Origin: Rothia santali
GTDB taxonomy: Bacteria > Actinomycetota > Actinomycetes > Actinomycetales > Micrococcaceae
Direction: 5' to 3'
Assembly (NCBI RefSeq): GCF_024199905.1
Contig: NZ_JANAFB010000023.1
Span: forward strand, 1-51,536
Length of the DNA stretch: 51,536 bases
Shown here: positions 1-7,282 of the stretch, one piece after another
How positions within the stretch are numbered: position 1 is the stretch's first letter
Layout: each line of letters opens with the position of its first letter
The notes under the pieces: model-generated
Told to the model about the DNA's origin: nothing
The model's input: the letters and a program-made list of their open reading frames with translations, nothing else
The model's database searches: none
Translations under genes and position numbers: made by a program

Positions 1-531
1 CACCAGGACGGCCCGCAGCGTCGAGCTCGCGCCGCCCTCGAGGAGGTCCAGGGCGTCGGCCAGGTGATGCGGGGTCCCGTGCATCAGGGTGGGCCCGGCG
101 AGGTCGGCGGCGCTCAGGCGTGCGCGGCGGGGCACCGACCACTCGATGCCCCGCGCCCGGGCGTGCGCCGCGCCGTAGACGGTCATGGAGGAGACCGGGT
201 GCACCGGGAGCAGCATGCGGTCTCCGGCGCGCACGCCGAGCGCCCGGTCGATGCCGGGGTAGGAGGCCGCCCAGGAGGCGTCGCTGCGCAGCAGGATGCG
301 GGGGCTCCCGGTGGTCCCCGAGGTCATGGTCGCCCATTCCGCGTCCTCCGGGAGGCGGGCCCCGGCCGCGCGGCGCACCAGGGTCGCCCAGGCGTCCTCG
401 GACCACCTCTCGTCGCCGATCAGCGGGACCCCGCCGGCGGCGCGGACCTCCAGGGCGCGGCGGATCGCGGCGGCGCGGTCGGCGCTGCGGATCGGCGTGA
501 TCCGGCGGGCGCCCCGGGGAGTGCTCGTCAC
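1..531 (-). CDS. AMP-forming acyl/aryl-CoA ligase, N-terminal part (gene runs off the window)
   Basis: This is the first 177 codons of an adenylate-forming enzyme; the rest lies beyond base 1. The GTG start at 531 is 10 nt after the bioY stop, so the two genes are probably one transcript. The clearest motif is the P-loop TSGTTGSPR at about residues 70-78, the ATP-binding signature of the ANL superfamily. Known for the family: the acid is adenylated and then passed to CoA. The substrate cannot be read from this fragment. MenE-like and FadD-like enzymes share the motif. Sitting directly behind bioY under a biotin-type operator suggests a role in biotin precursor (pimelate or fatty acid) activation, as has been proposed for bioY-linked ligases in Bacillus, but that is inference. 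Confidence 0.8.
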   Translation of the reverse strand, partial: MTSTPRGARRITPIRSADRAAAIRRALEVRAAGGVPLIGDERWSEDAWATLVRRAAGARLPEDAEWATMTSGTTGSPRILLRSDASWAASYPGIDRALGVRAGDRMLLPVHPVSSMTVYGAAHARARGIEWSVPRRARLSAADLAGPTLMHGTPHHLADALDLLEGGASSTLRAVLV

Positions 532-541
532 GGCGCCGCCC

Positions 542-1165
542 CTACTCGAAGGCCCGGGGGTAGGCGCGCCACAGGCCCATGGTGATCGCCGTGGCGAGCA
601 CGGCCTTGAGCAGGTCCCCGGGGAGGAAGACCATCGAGGCGAGCGCCGACTCGCGCAGGCCCAGCCCCGTGACCAGGGACTGGACGGGGATGCCGAGCAG
701 GTAGATCGCCGCGATCCCGCCCACCACGCATCCTAGAAGGCCACGCCACCAGACCGGGCGCCGCGCGCCCGCCCGCACGATCAGGCCCACCACCACGACG
801 CCGAGGATCCAGCCGAGCAGGAACCCGGCGCTGGGCGCCACGAAGACCCCCAGACCGCCCCGCCCCCCGGAGAGCAGCGGGAGCCCGAGCGCCACGAGCG
901 CCTCGAAGAGCAGCACCGCCCCCAGCCCGCGCCACGGTCCCAGGACGGCGCCGGCGAGCATGACGCCCAGCGTCTGCAGCGTGATGGGCACCGGGATGAC
1001 GGGCACCGGGATGGGCCCGGCGAGGCCCATGACCGCGATGAGGGCCGCGAAGACGGCGATGCGGGCCAGGCCGCGGGACGAGGACCCGGCGGCCGGGTTC
1101 CGGGGCCCGCGGGGGGCGGCCCCGGATCGCTCGGATCCGGGGGCGGGACGGTGCGCAGCGGTCAT
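542..1165 (-). CDS. bioY: BioY, biotin transporter substrate-binding (S) component
   Basis: A 207-residue membrane protein with about six hydrophobic segments after a Pro/Ala/Gly-rich N-terminal tail of some 35 residues. The block PVPITLQTLGVMLAGAVLG and the later GFLLGW are typical of BioY, the biotin-binding S unit of ECF transporters. I chose the ATG at 1165 because GGAGGG (1171-1176) lies 5 nt upstream. A longer reading from TTG at 1210 would run into the operator palindrome. No bioM or bioN gene is visible, so BioY either works alone, shares a general ECF module, or the partners are outside the window. The AMP ligase gene follows after 10 nt. Regulation is probably biotin-responsive through the palindrome at 1196-1210. 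Confidence 0.9.
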   Translation of the reverse strand: MTAAHRPAPGSERSGAAPRGPRNPAAGSSSRGLARIAVFAALIAVMGLAGPIPVPVIPVPITLQTLGVMLAGAVLGPWRGLGAVLLFEALVALGLPLLSGGRGGLGVFVAPSAGFLLGWILGVVVVGLIVRAGARRPVWWRGLLGCVVGGIAAIYLLGIPVQSLVTGLGLRESALASMVFLPGDLLKAVLATAITMGLWRAYPRAFE

Positions 1166-1195
1166 GGAGGCCCTCCACGGTCTCGACGGAGATTT

Positions 1196-1210
1196 TTGAA
1201 CAGTGTTCAA
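1196..1210. promoter_or_regulatory. Palindrome TTGAAC-AGT-GTTCAA upstream of bioY, BioQ-type operator candidate
   Basis: A perfect 6-bp inverted repeat with a 3-nt centre, 31 bp before the bioY start codon. As I recall it, the actinobacterial biotin repressor BioQ (TetR family) binds TGAAC-N3-GTTAC type sites, and this matches the core closely. The SOS box has a 4-nt centre (CGAAC-N4-GTTCG), which argues against LexA. Binding is inferred from sequence only. Confidence 0.6.
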
Positions 1211-1376
1211 CTTATCCCATGCGGGCCCGCCGGGGTAGCCCAGCGGCCCGCGGCGCGCCCGTCCCGCGCAACCGTGATGTCGCCCACGCCCGCGTGCTCG
1301 CCGGTCCGCGACCCGCCGGGCGTGGCGCTACGGTGGGGGTGAACCAGATCCGTCCCCGCCCGCGAGGGCTCGCGCC

Positions 1377-1961
1377 ATGGAGGCATTCGTGACCGTCCGT
1401 CCCATCACCATCACCGGGGAGCCGGTGCTCCACCGCCCCACCCGGCCCGTCACCAGCTTCGACGAGGAGCTGAAGCGGCTTGTCGAGGACATGTTCGAGA
1501 CGATGGACCGCGCCCACGGGGTGGGGCTGGCCGCGACCCAGGTCGGCGTCGACCTGCGCCTGTTCACCTACGCCTACGAGAACGACGACGACGCGCCGGA
1601 CCGCGGCGTCGTCGTCAACCCGCGCCTGACGCTCGGGAAGATCTCCGAGGAGGAGCCGGACCGGGACGAGGAGGTCGAGGGCTGCCTCTCGGTGCCCGGG
1701 CTGAGCTTCCCGCTCAAGCGTGCGGACGACGTCGTCGTGGTCGGCCAGGACGCGGACGGCGCGCCGATCCGGTTCGAGGCGCACGGCTGGTTCGCCCGCG
1801 TGATGCAGCACGAGACGGACCACCTGGACGGCCGCCTCTACGTGGACCGCCTGAACAAGCGCTGGTCCGCGAAGGCCCGCAAGGCCATCAAGCGCGAGGG
1901 CTGGGGGAAGCCGGGGATCACCTGGATGCCGGGCGAGGACGAGGACCCCTTCGGCCACTGA
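1377..1961 (+). CDS. def: Peptide deformylase
   Basis: Removes the N-terminal formyl group from nascent proteins in the cytoplasm; an Fe/Zn metalloenzyme. All three family motifs are present: GVGLAATQ (residues 48-55), EGCLSVPG (101-108, metal-binding Cys) and QHETDH (144-149, with His145, Glu146 and His149 as ligands and catalytic base). The length of 194 aa is usual for Gram-positive type enzymes. ATG 1377 is preceded by GAGGG with an 8-nt gap. A -10-like TACGGT is at 1329-1334. The gene is convergent with yaaA, leaving only 17 bp between the two stop codons. Confidence 0.96.
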   Translation: MEAFVTVRPITITGEPVLHRPTRPVTSFDEELKRLVEDMFETMDRAHGVGLAATQVGVDLRLFTYAYENDDDAPDRGVVVNPRLTLGKISEEEPDRDEEVEGCLSVPGLSFPLKRADDVVVVGQDADGAPIRFEAHGWFARVMQHETDHLDGRLYVDRLNKRWSAKARKAIKREGWGKPGITWMPGEDEDPFGH

Positions 1962-1978
1962 GCCCGACGCCGCGCCGC

Positions 1979-2740
1979 TCAGCCCTCGCGCACCACCAGG
2001 ATCAGCTCGGCCGGCCCGCGGCCCGCGGGGGTCAGCTCAACCTCCCACCGCTCCCGCAGGACCTCGGCGAGTTCCGCGGGCGTCGCGGGGTCGACGTCGG
2101 CCTCCAGCAGGTACCGGGCCACCTCGCCGCGGTAGTGCTTGGCCATGTGCGAGACGACCTGGCGCCTCCCGCCCCGGACCCGCTCGACCCGGATGGCCGC
2201 GGTCGAGGCGGGCTCGGGCTTCCAGGCCGCCGCGTAGCCGGAGGAGCGGCAGTCGACGATCAGCTGCCCCCGCCCGTAGTCCTCGAGCACCGGGGCGAGC
2301 TCGCCCTTCCACCAGCTCGCGAGGGTCCCCTTCCGCGCGACCTTGGCCCCCATGGACAGCCGGTAGGCCGGGATCCGGTCGGCGGGCCTGACCGCGCCCC
2401 ACAGCGCCGAGACGATGACGACGCTGCGGGCCGCCCGCTCCCGCGCGTCCTCGCTCAGCGTGGCGTAGCCCAGCGCGTCGTAGAGCACCCCGGTGTAGAC
2501 GCCGATCGCGGGCCCGGCCGGCTCCGCGGCGAGGCGCGTGTTCCGCTCGACCTCCCCCTTCAGGCTCGCGCCGACCTTGAGGCGCTCGAGGGCGTCGTCG
2601 GCGGCGCTGACGTCGGCGAGGTGGCCCAGCATGGCCTCGCGGGCCTCGGTGAGCTGGGGGAAGCTGAGGTCGAGGAGGTCGGCTGGGGAGCCGGCGTCGG
2701 GGGCGGTCTTGGACTCGGAGGGCGGCAGGAGAATCAGCAT
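1979..2740 (-). CDS. yaaA: YaaA family peroxide stress protein (DUF328)
   Basis: A 253-residue cytoplasmic protein that starts with the family hallmark MLILLPPSESK and contains SALWGAVRPADRIPAYRL (around residues 115-132) and a later SHMAKHYRGEVARYLL. Known for the family: E. coli YaaA lowers free intracellular iron during hydrogen peroxide stress, and the structure is a helix-hairpin-helix-like DNA-binding fold. ATG 2740 is set by GGAGG about 6-8 nt upstream. The reading frame is open further upstream, but that part would cross the RNase P RNA gene on the other strand and has no family similarity. It is divergent from rnpB, whose promoter must lie in the roughly 30 bp between them or overlap the yaaA start. 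Confidence 0.9.
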   Translation of the reverse strand: MLILLPPSESKTAPDAGSPADLLDLSFPQLTEAREAMLGHLADVSAADDALERLKVGASLKGEVERNTRLAAEPAGPAIGVYTGVLYDALGYATLSEDARERAARSVVIVSALWGAVRPADRIPAYRLSMGAKVARKGTLASWWKGELAPVLEDYGRGQLIVDCRSSGYAAAWKPEPASTAAIRVERVRGGRRQVVSHMAKHYRGEVARYLLEADVDPATPAELAEVLRERWEVELTPAGRGPAELILVVREG

Positions 2741-2768
2741 GGCCCCTCCAGTGTAGAGTTGGACGCTG

Positions 2769-3141
2769 GACGGGTCGGCCTGGCGATCGCGCGGCGTGGT
2801 GAACGTCTCGAGGAAAGTCCGGGCTCCGCAGAGCAGGATGGTGGATAACGTCCACTCGGGGTGACCCGCAGGCCAGTGCCACAGAAAACAGACCGCCCGC
2901 CGTCTCGGCGGGTCAGGGTGAAACGGTGGTGTAAGAGACCACCAGTTCCCGCGGCGACGCGGGAAGCTCGGTAAACCCCATCCGGAGCAAGGCCAGACAG
3001 GATGCGCCACGAGGGCTGCTCGCCCCAGCATCCGGGTAGGCCGCTCGACCCCCGGAGCAATCCGGGGGCTAGATGGATGATCGCCCAGGCGCTCGGAGCG
3101 ATCCGGCGCCGGACAAAACCCGGCTTACAGGCCGTCCCGTC
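2769..3141 (+). ncRNA. rnpB: RNase P RNA (M1 RNA), type A
   Basis: The catalytic RNA of tRNA 5'-end maturation. The universal 5' P4 strand GAGGAAAGTCCGGGC is at 2810 onward, and the 3' partner ACAAAACCCGGCTTACAGGCC core falls at 3113-3133. The ends were placed by the P1 helix: bases from 2769 (GACGGG-CGGCCTG) pair with 3128-3141 (CAGGCCG-CCCGTC) with one internal mismatch. The resulting size of about 373 nt fits bacterial type A RNAs. GC-rich hairpins between 2880 and 3090 are consistent with the P12 and specificity-domain arms. The exact 5' and 3' ends may differ by a few bases. Confidence 0.93.
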
Positions 3142-3165
3142 CCCCGCCTTCCTCCCTCGTGCCGC

Positions 3166-3190
3166 GGCGCCCTCCAGCTCGGCGCCTTTT
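3166..3190 (+). terminator. Hairpin plus T4 downstream of rnpB
   Basis: GGCGCC (3166-3171) pairs with GGCGCC (3181-3186) across a 9-nt loop and is followed by TTTT at 3187-3190. It lies about 25 nt after the mapped end of RNase P RNA, so it is the likely rnpB terminator. Confidence 0.6.
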
Positions 3191-3366
3191 GCTCGACGGG
3201 CGCCTCCCCGCGCGCTGCATCAACGGGCGACGTCGTTCACGCTTGCGTGATACCGACGAGTCGAGCACCCGCTTGCCCGTCACATCCGGTGCGTACTGGT
3301 GAGCCCGCTTCCCCGCCTCCTAGGGTCGGAAGCATCGCACCATCGCCGAGAAAGGCCCGGGCCACC

Positions 3367-4356
3367 ATGTCGGATCAGCTGTCGCCACCGAGGACCTCGA
3401 TCATCATGCCGGTCCACGGCACCGAGGCCACCGTGCTGCGGGCCGTCCGGAGCGTCCTGGCCCAGACGGACTCGGACTTCGAGCTCATCGTCGTCGACGA
3501 CGCCTCGCCCGACGACGCCCACCGGGTCCTCGCCGACCACCTGGCCGCCCACCCCGACTCCCGCGTCCGCTGCCTGCGCAACGAGCGCAACCGCGGCCTC
3601 GCCGCCTCCCGCAACCGCGGCCTGGACGAGGCGCGGGGCGCCTGGCTCGCCTTCCTGGACTCCGACGACGCCTACCGCCCCGAGTTCCTCGCGACGATGC
3701 ACGCGCACTCCCCCGGCGTCGACGTCGTCGCTGCCGCCCACGACGTCGTGCACCCGGACGGCACGCGGCGGCGCCGCGAGCGCGGGCCCGCGGGAACGTA
3801 CGGCGGCGCGGAGGCGCAGCTGATGGGTCTGCGCGACGAGCTGACCCCCTACGCCTGGGACAAGATCTTCCGGTCCGAGACCGTGGGCGACCTGCGCTTC
3901 CCCGTCGTCGACCGGGTCGAGGACGCGGGGTTCTGCATCCCCCTGCTCGGCCGCGCCCGGCTGGTCCGCGTCATCCCGGACTCCCTGCACCTGTACTCGA
4001 TGAACCCGCGGTCGATCACGTGGGGCTCCGTCCCGCCGATCCCGGACAGCTACCGCTTCCTCGCCCACCTCAAGGCCGCCACGGGCGCCCACGAGGGCTC
4101 GGAGGGCCAGCGGGACGCCTTCGCGGTGACGTGGTCCCTGGTCTTCCTGAACTCCGCGCAGAGCGCCCTGCGCCTGCGCCCCGACGACCTGCGCGGGCAC
4201 CTCCAGGCCTGCCGGGAGGCGCTCCGGCTGCCCATCCTGCGGCGCTGCCTGCGGGTCCGCCCGCTCTTCGGCGCCGCCGGGCTGCTGCTGAAGCTCTCCC
4301 CGGCCCTGTACATCCGCCTGTACGGCGCGTACGTCCGGCGGGCCTACGGGCTCTGA
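3367..4356 (+). CDS. Glycosyltransferase family 2
   Basis: A 329-residue GT-A fold sugar transferase. It begins with the typical strand TSIIMPVHGTEATVLRAVRS, then has VVDDASPD (about residues 42-49) and the metal/nucleotide-sugar motif DSDD at 98-101. The C-terminal third is hydrophobic (LLLKLSPALYIRLYGAYVRR), suggesting membrane association. ATG 3367 begins the conserved fold; a weak GAAAGG lies about 12 nt upstream. A -10-like TAGGGT is at 3321-3326. The acceptor and donor sugars cannot be told. It is not in a visible polysaccharide cluster, so it may be a lone cell-wall or exopolysaccharide decorating enzyme. The next gene follows 43 nt later but has its own promoter. Confidence 0.88.
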   Translation: MSDQLSPPRTSIIMPVHGTEATVLRAVRSVLAQTDSDFELIVVDDASPDDAHRVLADHLAAHPDSRVRCLRNERNRGLAASRNRGLDEARGAWLAFLDSDDAYRPEFLATMHAHSPGVDVVAAAHDVVHPDGTRRRRERGPAGTYGGAEAQLMGLRDELTPYAWDKIFRSETVGDLRFPVVDRVEDAGFCIPLLGRARLVRVIPDSLHLYSMNPRSITWGSVPPIPDSYRFLAHLKAATGAHEGSEGQRDAFAVTWSLVFLNSAQSALRLRPDDLRGHLQACREALRLPILRRCLRVRPLFGAAGLLLKLSPALYIRLYGAYVRRAYGL

Positions 4357-4387
4357 GGGGATGGGGGTGCCCGACCGCCGGGCGGAA

Positions 4388-4393
4388 TAGACT
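4388..4393 (+). promoter_or_regulatory. -10 box TAGACT, 6 nt before the start codon of the EamA gene
   Basis: TAGACT ends 6 nt before ATG 4400 and there is no Shine-Dalgarno sequence in the gap. That spacing puts the transcription start at the A of the start codon, as in leaderless actinobacterial mRNAs. Confidence 0.55.
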
Positions 4394-4399
4394 CGGGGG

Positions 4400-5449
4400 A
4401 TGCCCGCCTCCACACTCCTAATGGTCCTCCTCGCCGCCGTGCTCCGCGCGACCTGGAACCTGGCGGCCAAGGCCAAGCGGGGCGACTCCTACGTCTTCGT
4501 GTGGTGGTACGCGGTGCTGGGCGGCGTCGTGATGCTGCCGCTCGGGGCCCTCGAGGTGGTCCGCAGCGGCGGCTTCGACCGCTACGACCCCGCCCTGTGG
4601 TGGGCCCCGGCGGTCTCCGCGGCCCTGCACATGGGCTACAACCTCGCGCTGCAGACCGGGTACGAGCGCGCCCCGCTGAGCACGGTCTACCCCACGGCGC
4701 GCGGGACCGGGCCGGTGATCACCATGCTGGTCGCGATCCTGGTGCTCGGCGAGCGCCCGGGGTGGCTGGCCGCGGGCGGGGCGCTGCTGATCGTGGGCGG
4801 CATCGTGCTGGCCGCCGTGCCGCCCCTGCGGCGCGTGGGCGCAGCGTCGAGGGCCGCGGCGGTGCCGGGACCCAGCTCGGGGCCGGGCGTCGGGGTGGCC
4901 ACGGGGCCCGGCTCAGCACCGAACGTCGGGGCCGCCCCGGGGCCCGGCTCAGCACCGAACGTCGGGGCGCCCCGGGCCCGGCGCGGCGCGGAGGTCCGGG
5001 GCCACCGCGGCGCCGCCCGCCGCGCGACCCTGGCGGGCGTCGGGTGGGGCTCGGCGACCGGACTGTTCATCGCCGGCTACACGCTCTGGGACGACCACGC
5101 GGTCACCGCCCTGGGCCAGCTGCCCCTCTCCTACTTCGCGGTGTGCAGCCTCTACCAGGCGGTCCTGATGACCGCCGGGATGAACCGCCGCCGGTGGGCC
5201 CTGGCGGGCACGACGCTGCGCCGCAACCTCTGGCCCACCGCCGCGGTCGTGGTGCTCTCTCCCGCCGCCTACATCCTCGTGCTGACGGCGATGCAGACGC
5301 AGCCGGTCTCGCTGGTGGCGCCGCTGCGGGAGACGAGCATCGTCGTCGGGACCCTGCTGGCGTGGCTGCTGTTCAAGGAGGCGGCGCCGGTGCAGCGGCT
5401 GCTGGGGGCCACGGTGGTGGTCGGCGGGGTCGCGCTGATCGCCGCCTGA
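4400..5449 (+). CDS. EamA/DMT superfamily transporter
   Basis: A 349-residue inner-membrane protein with about ten hydrophobic segments in two EamA repeats (residues about 1-145 and 210-349). The two halves are joined by an unusual Gly/Pro/Ala/Ser-rich linker (about residues 148-205) that contains a 36-bp in-frame duplication of 12 residues. The family exports or imports small metabolites, amino acids or drugs; the substrate is not evident. The second half carries SLVAPLRETSIVVGTLLAWLLFKE, which is typical for the family. It probably has its own leaderless promoter. It is convergent with the Nif3-like gene, with 115 bp between the stops and no clear terminator hairpin in that gap. Confidence 0.88.
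   Translation: MPASTLLMVLLAAVLRATWNLAAKAKRGDSYVFVWWYAVLGGVVMLPLGALEVVRSGGFDRYDPALWWAPAVSAALHMGYNLALQTGYERAPLSTVYPTARGTGPVITMLVAILVLGERPGWLAAGGALLIVGGIVLAAVPPLRRVGAASRAAAVPGPSSGPGVGVATGPGSAPNVGAAPGPGSAPNVGAPRARRGAEVRGHRGAARRATLAGVGWGSATGLFIAGYTLWDDHAVTALGQLPLSYFAVCSLYQAVLMTAGMNRRRWALAGTTLRRNLWPTAAVVVLSPAAYILVLTAMQTQPVSLVAPLRETSIVVGTLLAWLLFKEAAPVQRLLGATVVVGGVALIAA
4903..4968 (+). repeat. Tandem 36-bp repeat inside the EamA gene linker
   Basis: Two identical 30-bp blocks (4903-4932 and 4939-4968), each starting GGGGCCCGGCTCAGCACC, are spaced 36 bp apart. They encode a duplicated GPGSAPNVGA segment. The period keeps the reading frame, and the repeat sits between the two membrane halves, where length change is tolerable. 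Confidence 0.9.
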
Positions 5450-5564
5450 GGCCCGCCCGCGCCGTCCCGCCGCCGGGGTCAGGCCCACCGGCCGTCGACG
5501 ACGCGCCCGTCAGAGCCCCAGCCGCCGACGAGGCGCCGCTCGGAGCCCGCGCCGCCCCGCCTCC

Positions 5565-6455
5565 CTACCGCCCCGGGTACTCGGCGCGGTCGGCGTCGGT
5601 GCTGGCCGACCCGGGGTGCCGCTCGGGGCGGACCACGAAGTCCCACGGGTCCGTGTTGAGCCGGCTCAGCACCGTCTCGACCTCGAACCCGCGCGCCGCC
5701 AGCGCCTCGCGCAGCTGCACCGCGGCCGTCCCCAGCCACAGCTGCTCGCTCGCGAAGTGCGAGCAGTCGATCAGGTACGGCGTCCCGCCGCCCAGCAGGG
5801 CCCGCTCCCTGGCCTCCGACGCCGGGTGGTGCCGCAGGTCCGCGGTCACGTAGACGTCGGCCCCGGAGGAGCGCACGGCGTCGAACAGGGAGTCCCCGGC
5901 ACCGCCGCAGACCGCGACGCGCCGCACCTGCGCCTCCCGGGGCCCCGCGACGCGCAGGCCGCCCGCCGTGGGCAGCAGCTCCCCCAAGAGCCGTCGGGCC
6001 AGCTCCTCCAGGGTGACGGCCTCGGGGAGCTCGCCCACCCGGCCGATCCCGGTCGGCTCGTCCCCGCCCAGCAGCGGCGCGGCGTCCTCGACCCCGCAGG
6101 CCCGGATCAGCGCGTCCGAGACCCCGCCGACCGCGCTGTCCGCGTTGGTGTGCGCGGCCAGCAGGCCCACGCGGTTCTCGATCAGCTCGTGGATCACCGC
6201 GCCCTTGTCGCTGGCGTCGGGGAGGAACTTGGCGCCGCGCAGCAACAGCGGGTGGTGGGTCAGGAGGAGGTCGGCGTCGCGCTCCACGGCCTCGCGGGCG
6301 GTGGCCGCCACGGCGTCGACCGCGAGCAGCACGCGCGCGACCGGCCGGGACCCCCTCCCGCAGATCAGGCCGCTGGCGTCCCAGGGCTCCTGCAGCCCCA
6401 GGGGCCACAGCTCGTGGGCGGTGCGGACGACGTCGTCGAGGGTGGGTCGGCTCAT
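5565..6455 (-). CDS. Nif3-like dinuclear metal centre protein (GTP cyclohydrolase 1 type 2 homologue)
   Basis: A 296-residue member of the Nif3/YbgI/YqfO family, which forms toroidal hexamers with two metal ions per subunit. Metal ligands are visible in LLLTHHPLLLRG (about residues 62-73), AAHTNAD (about 98-104), and near the C-terminus in IDCSHFASEQ (about 228-237). Between them lies the family insertion. The function is unsettled in the family: GTP cyclohydrolase activity has been reported for some members. The last 25 residues are polar and poorly conserved. There is no Shine-Dalgarno sequence; a -10 box lies 6 nt upstream of the ATG, so the mRNA is probably leaderless. It is divergent from msrA, with about 90 bp between starts. 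Confidence 0.92.
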   Translation of the reverse strand: MSRPTLDDVVRTAHELWPLGLQEPWDASGLICGRGSRPVARVLLAVDAVAATAREAVERDADLLLTHHPLLLRGAKFLPDASDKGAVIHELIENRVGLLAAHTNADSAVGGVSDALIRACGVEDAAPLLGGDEPTGIGRVGELPEAVTLEELARRLLGELLPTAGGLRVAGPREAQVRRVAVCGGAGDSLFDAVRSSGADVYVTADLRHHPASEARERALLGGGTPYLIDCSHFASEQLWLGTAAVQLREALAARGFEVETVLSRLNTDPWDFVVRPERHPGSASTDADRAEYPGR

Positions 6456-6461
6456 GGCGCC

Positions 6462-6467
6462 ATTCTA
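6462..6467 (-). promoter_or_regulatory. -10 box TAGAAT, 6 nt before the Nif3-like start codon
   Basis: Read on the minus strand, TAGAAT is followed by six bases (GGCGCC) and ATG. No ribosome binding site fits in between, which suggests a leaderless transcript. Confidence 0.6.
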
Positions 6468-6546
6468 CGAGGCCGCGGCGCGCCGGCCGGGGAGCGTATC
6501 CCCCACGAGCGAAAGCGCCTGTACGCGTCCGGGGCCGAGGGGAAAG

Positions 6547-7080
6547 ATGGAACGCATGCGAGAATTCACCGTTGCCGCAGGATGTTTCTGGTGCCTCGAC
6601 GCCGTGTACCAGCGCACCGAGGGGGTCCTCTCCTCGGTCGCCGGCTACACCGGCGGGTACACCGAGGACCCCGACTACGAGCAGGTGTGCTCCGGGCGCT
6701 CCGGGCACGCCGAGGCGATCCGGGTCGTCTTCGACGAGACCGTGGTCCCGCCGGAGGTCATCATGGACATGTTCTTCACGACCCACGACCCCACCAGCCT
6801 CAACCGGCAGGGCTACGACGTCGGCACCCAGTACCGCTCGGCGCTGTTCTACCGGGACGAGGAGGAGCGGGAGTTCTTCCAGGGCGAGATCGAGCGCGCC
6901 CAGCGCCTCTTCGACCGTCCCATCGTCACGACGCTGGAGCCGCTGGGGACGTTCCACCGCGCCGAGGAGGTCCATCAGGACTTCGAGCGCACCAACCCCT
7001 ACAACGGCTACTGCCTCGCGATCATCAGCCCCAAGCTGCGCAAGGCCCGGGAGCACTACAGCATGTGGCTCACGGCCTGA
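6547..7080 (+). CDS. msrA: Peptide methionine-S-sulfoxide reductase MsrA
   Basis: Repairs oxidised methionine (S epimer) in proteins, using thioredoxin. The active-site motif GCFWC is at residues 12-16 with catalytic Cys13. The family blocks GYTGGYTEDPDYEQVCSG, GHAEAIRVVFD, THDPTSLNRQG-DVGTQYRS and HRAEEVHQDF-NPYNGYC all follow. The length of 177 aa is normal. I took ATG 6547 because GAGGGG (6537-6542) is 4 nt upstream; ATG 6556 is the alternative and would begin MREFTVAAG. MsrB is not in the window. Together with YaaA and the Nif3 protein this is a loose oxidative-stress/housekeeping neighbourhood, but the genes are separate transcription units. Confidence 0.95.
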   Translation: MERMREFTVAAGCFWCLDAVYQRTEGVLSSVAGYTGGYTEDPDYEQVCSGRSGHAEAIRVVFDETVVPPEVIMDMFFTTHDPTSLNRQGYDVGTQYRSALFYRDEEEREFFQGEIERAQRLFDRPIVTTLEPLGTFHRAEEVHQDFERTNPYNGYCLAIISPKLRKAREHYSMWLTA

Positions 7081-7282
7081 CCGTCCCGCCCCCCTTCTCC
7101 CGGCCGCCGACGCCGGGGCGGGGCCGCCGCCCGCACCGGGCGAGGCCCCGCGCGACACGCCGGCGATTGTTACAGTATGTGGCTCGATCGAGAGCCCGGA
7201 CGCTCCCCCGGACTACGGTGGTGAGTGACTGCCCGGGTCCCGACCGGCCCGGCCCCAGCCACGATCTCCAGAAAGGCCGACC

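Noticed and set aside
1196..1210. LexA/SOS box reading of the bioY palindrome
   Set aside because: The centre is 3 nt, not the 4 nt of CGAAC-N4-GTTCG, and the outer bases differ. The gene context is biotin uptake.
2741..3031. N-terminal extension of YaaA across rnpB
   Set aside because: It overlaps RNase P RNA and lacks family similarity; the conserved MLILLPPSESK start has a good ribosome site.
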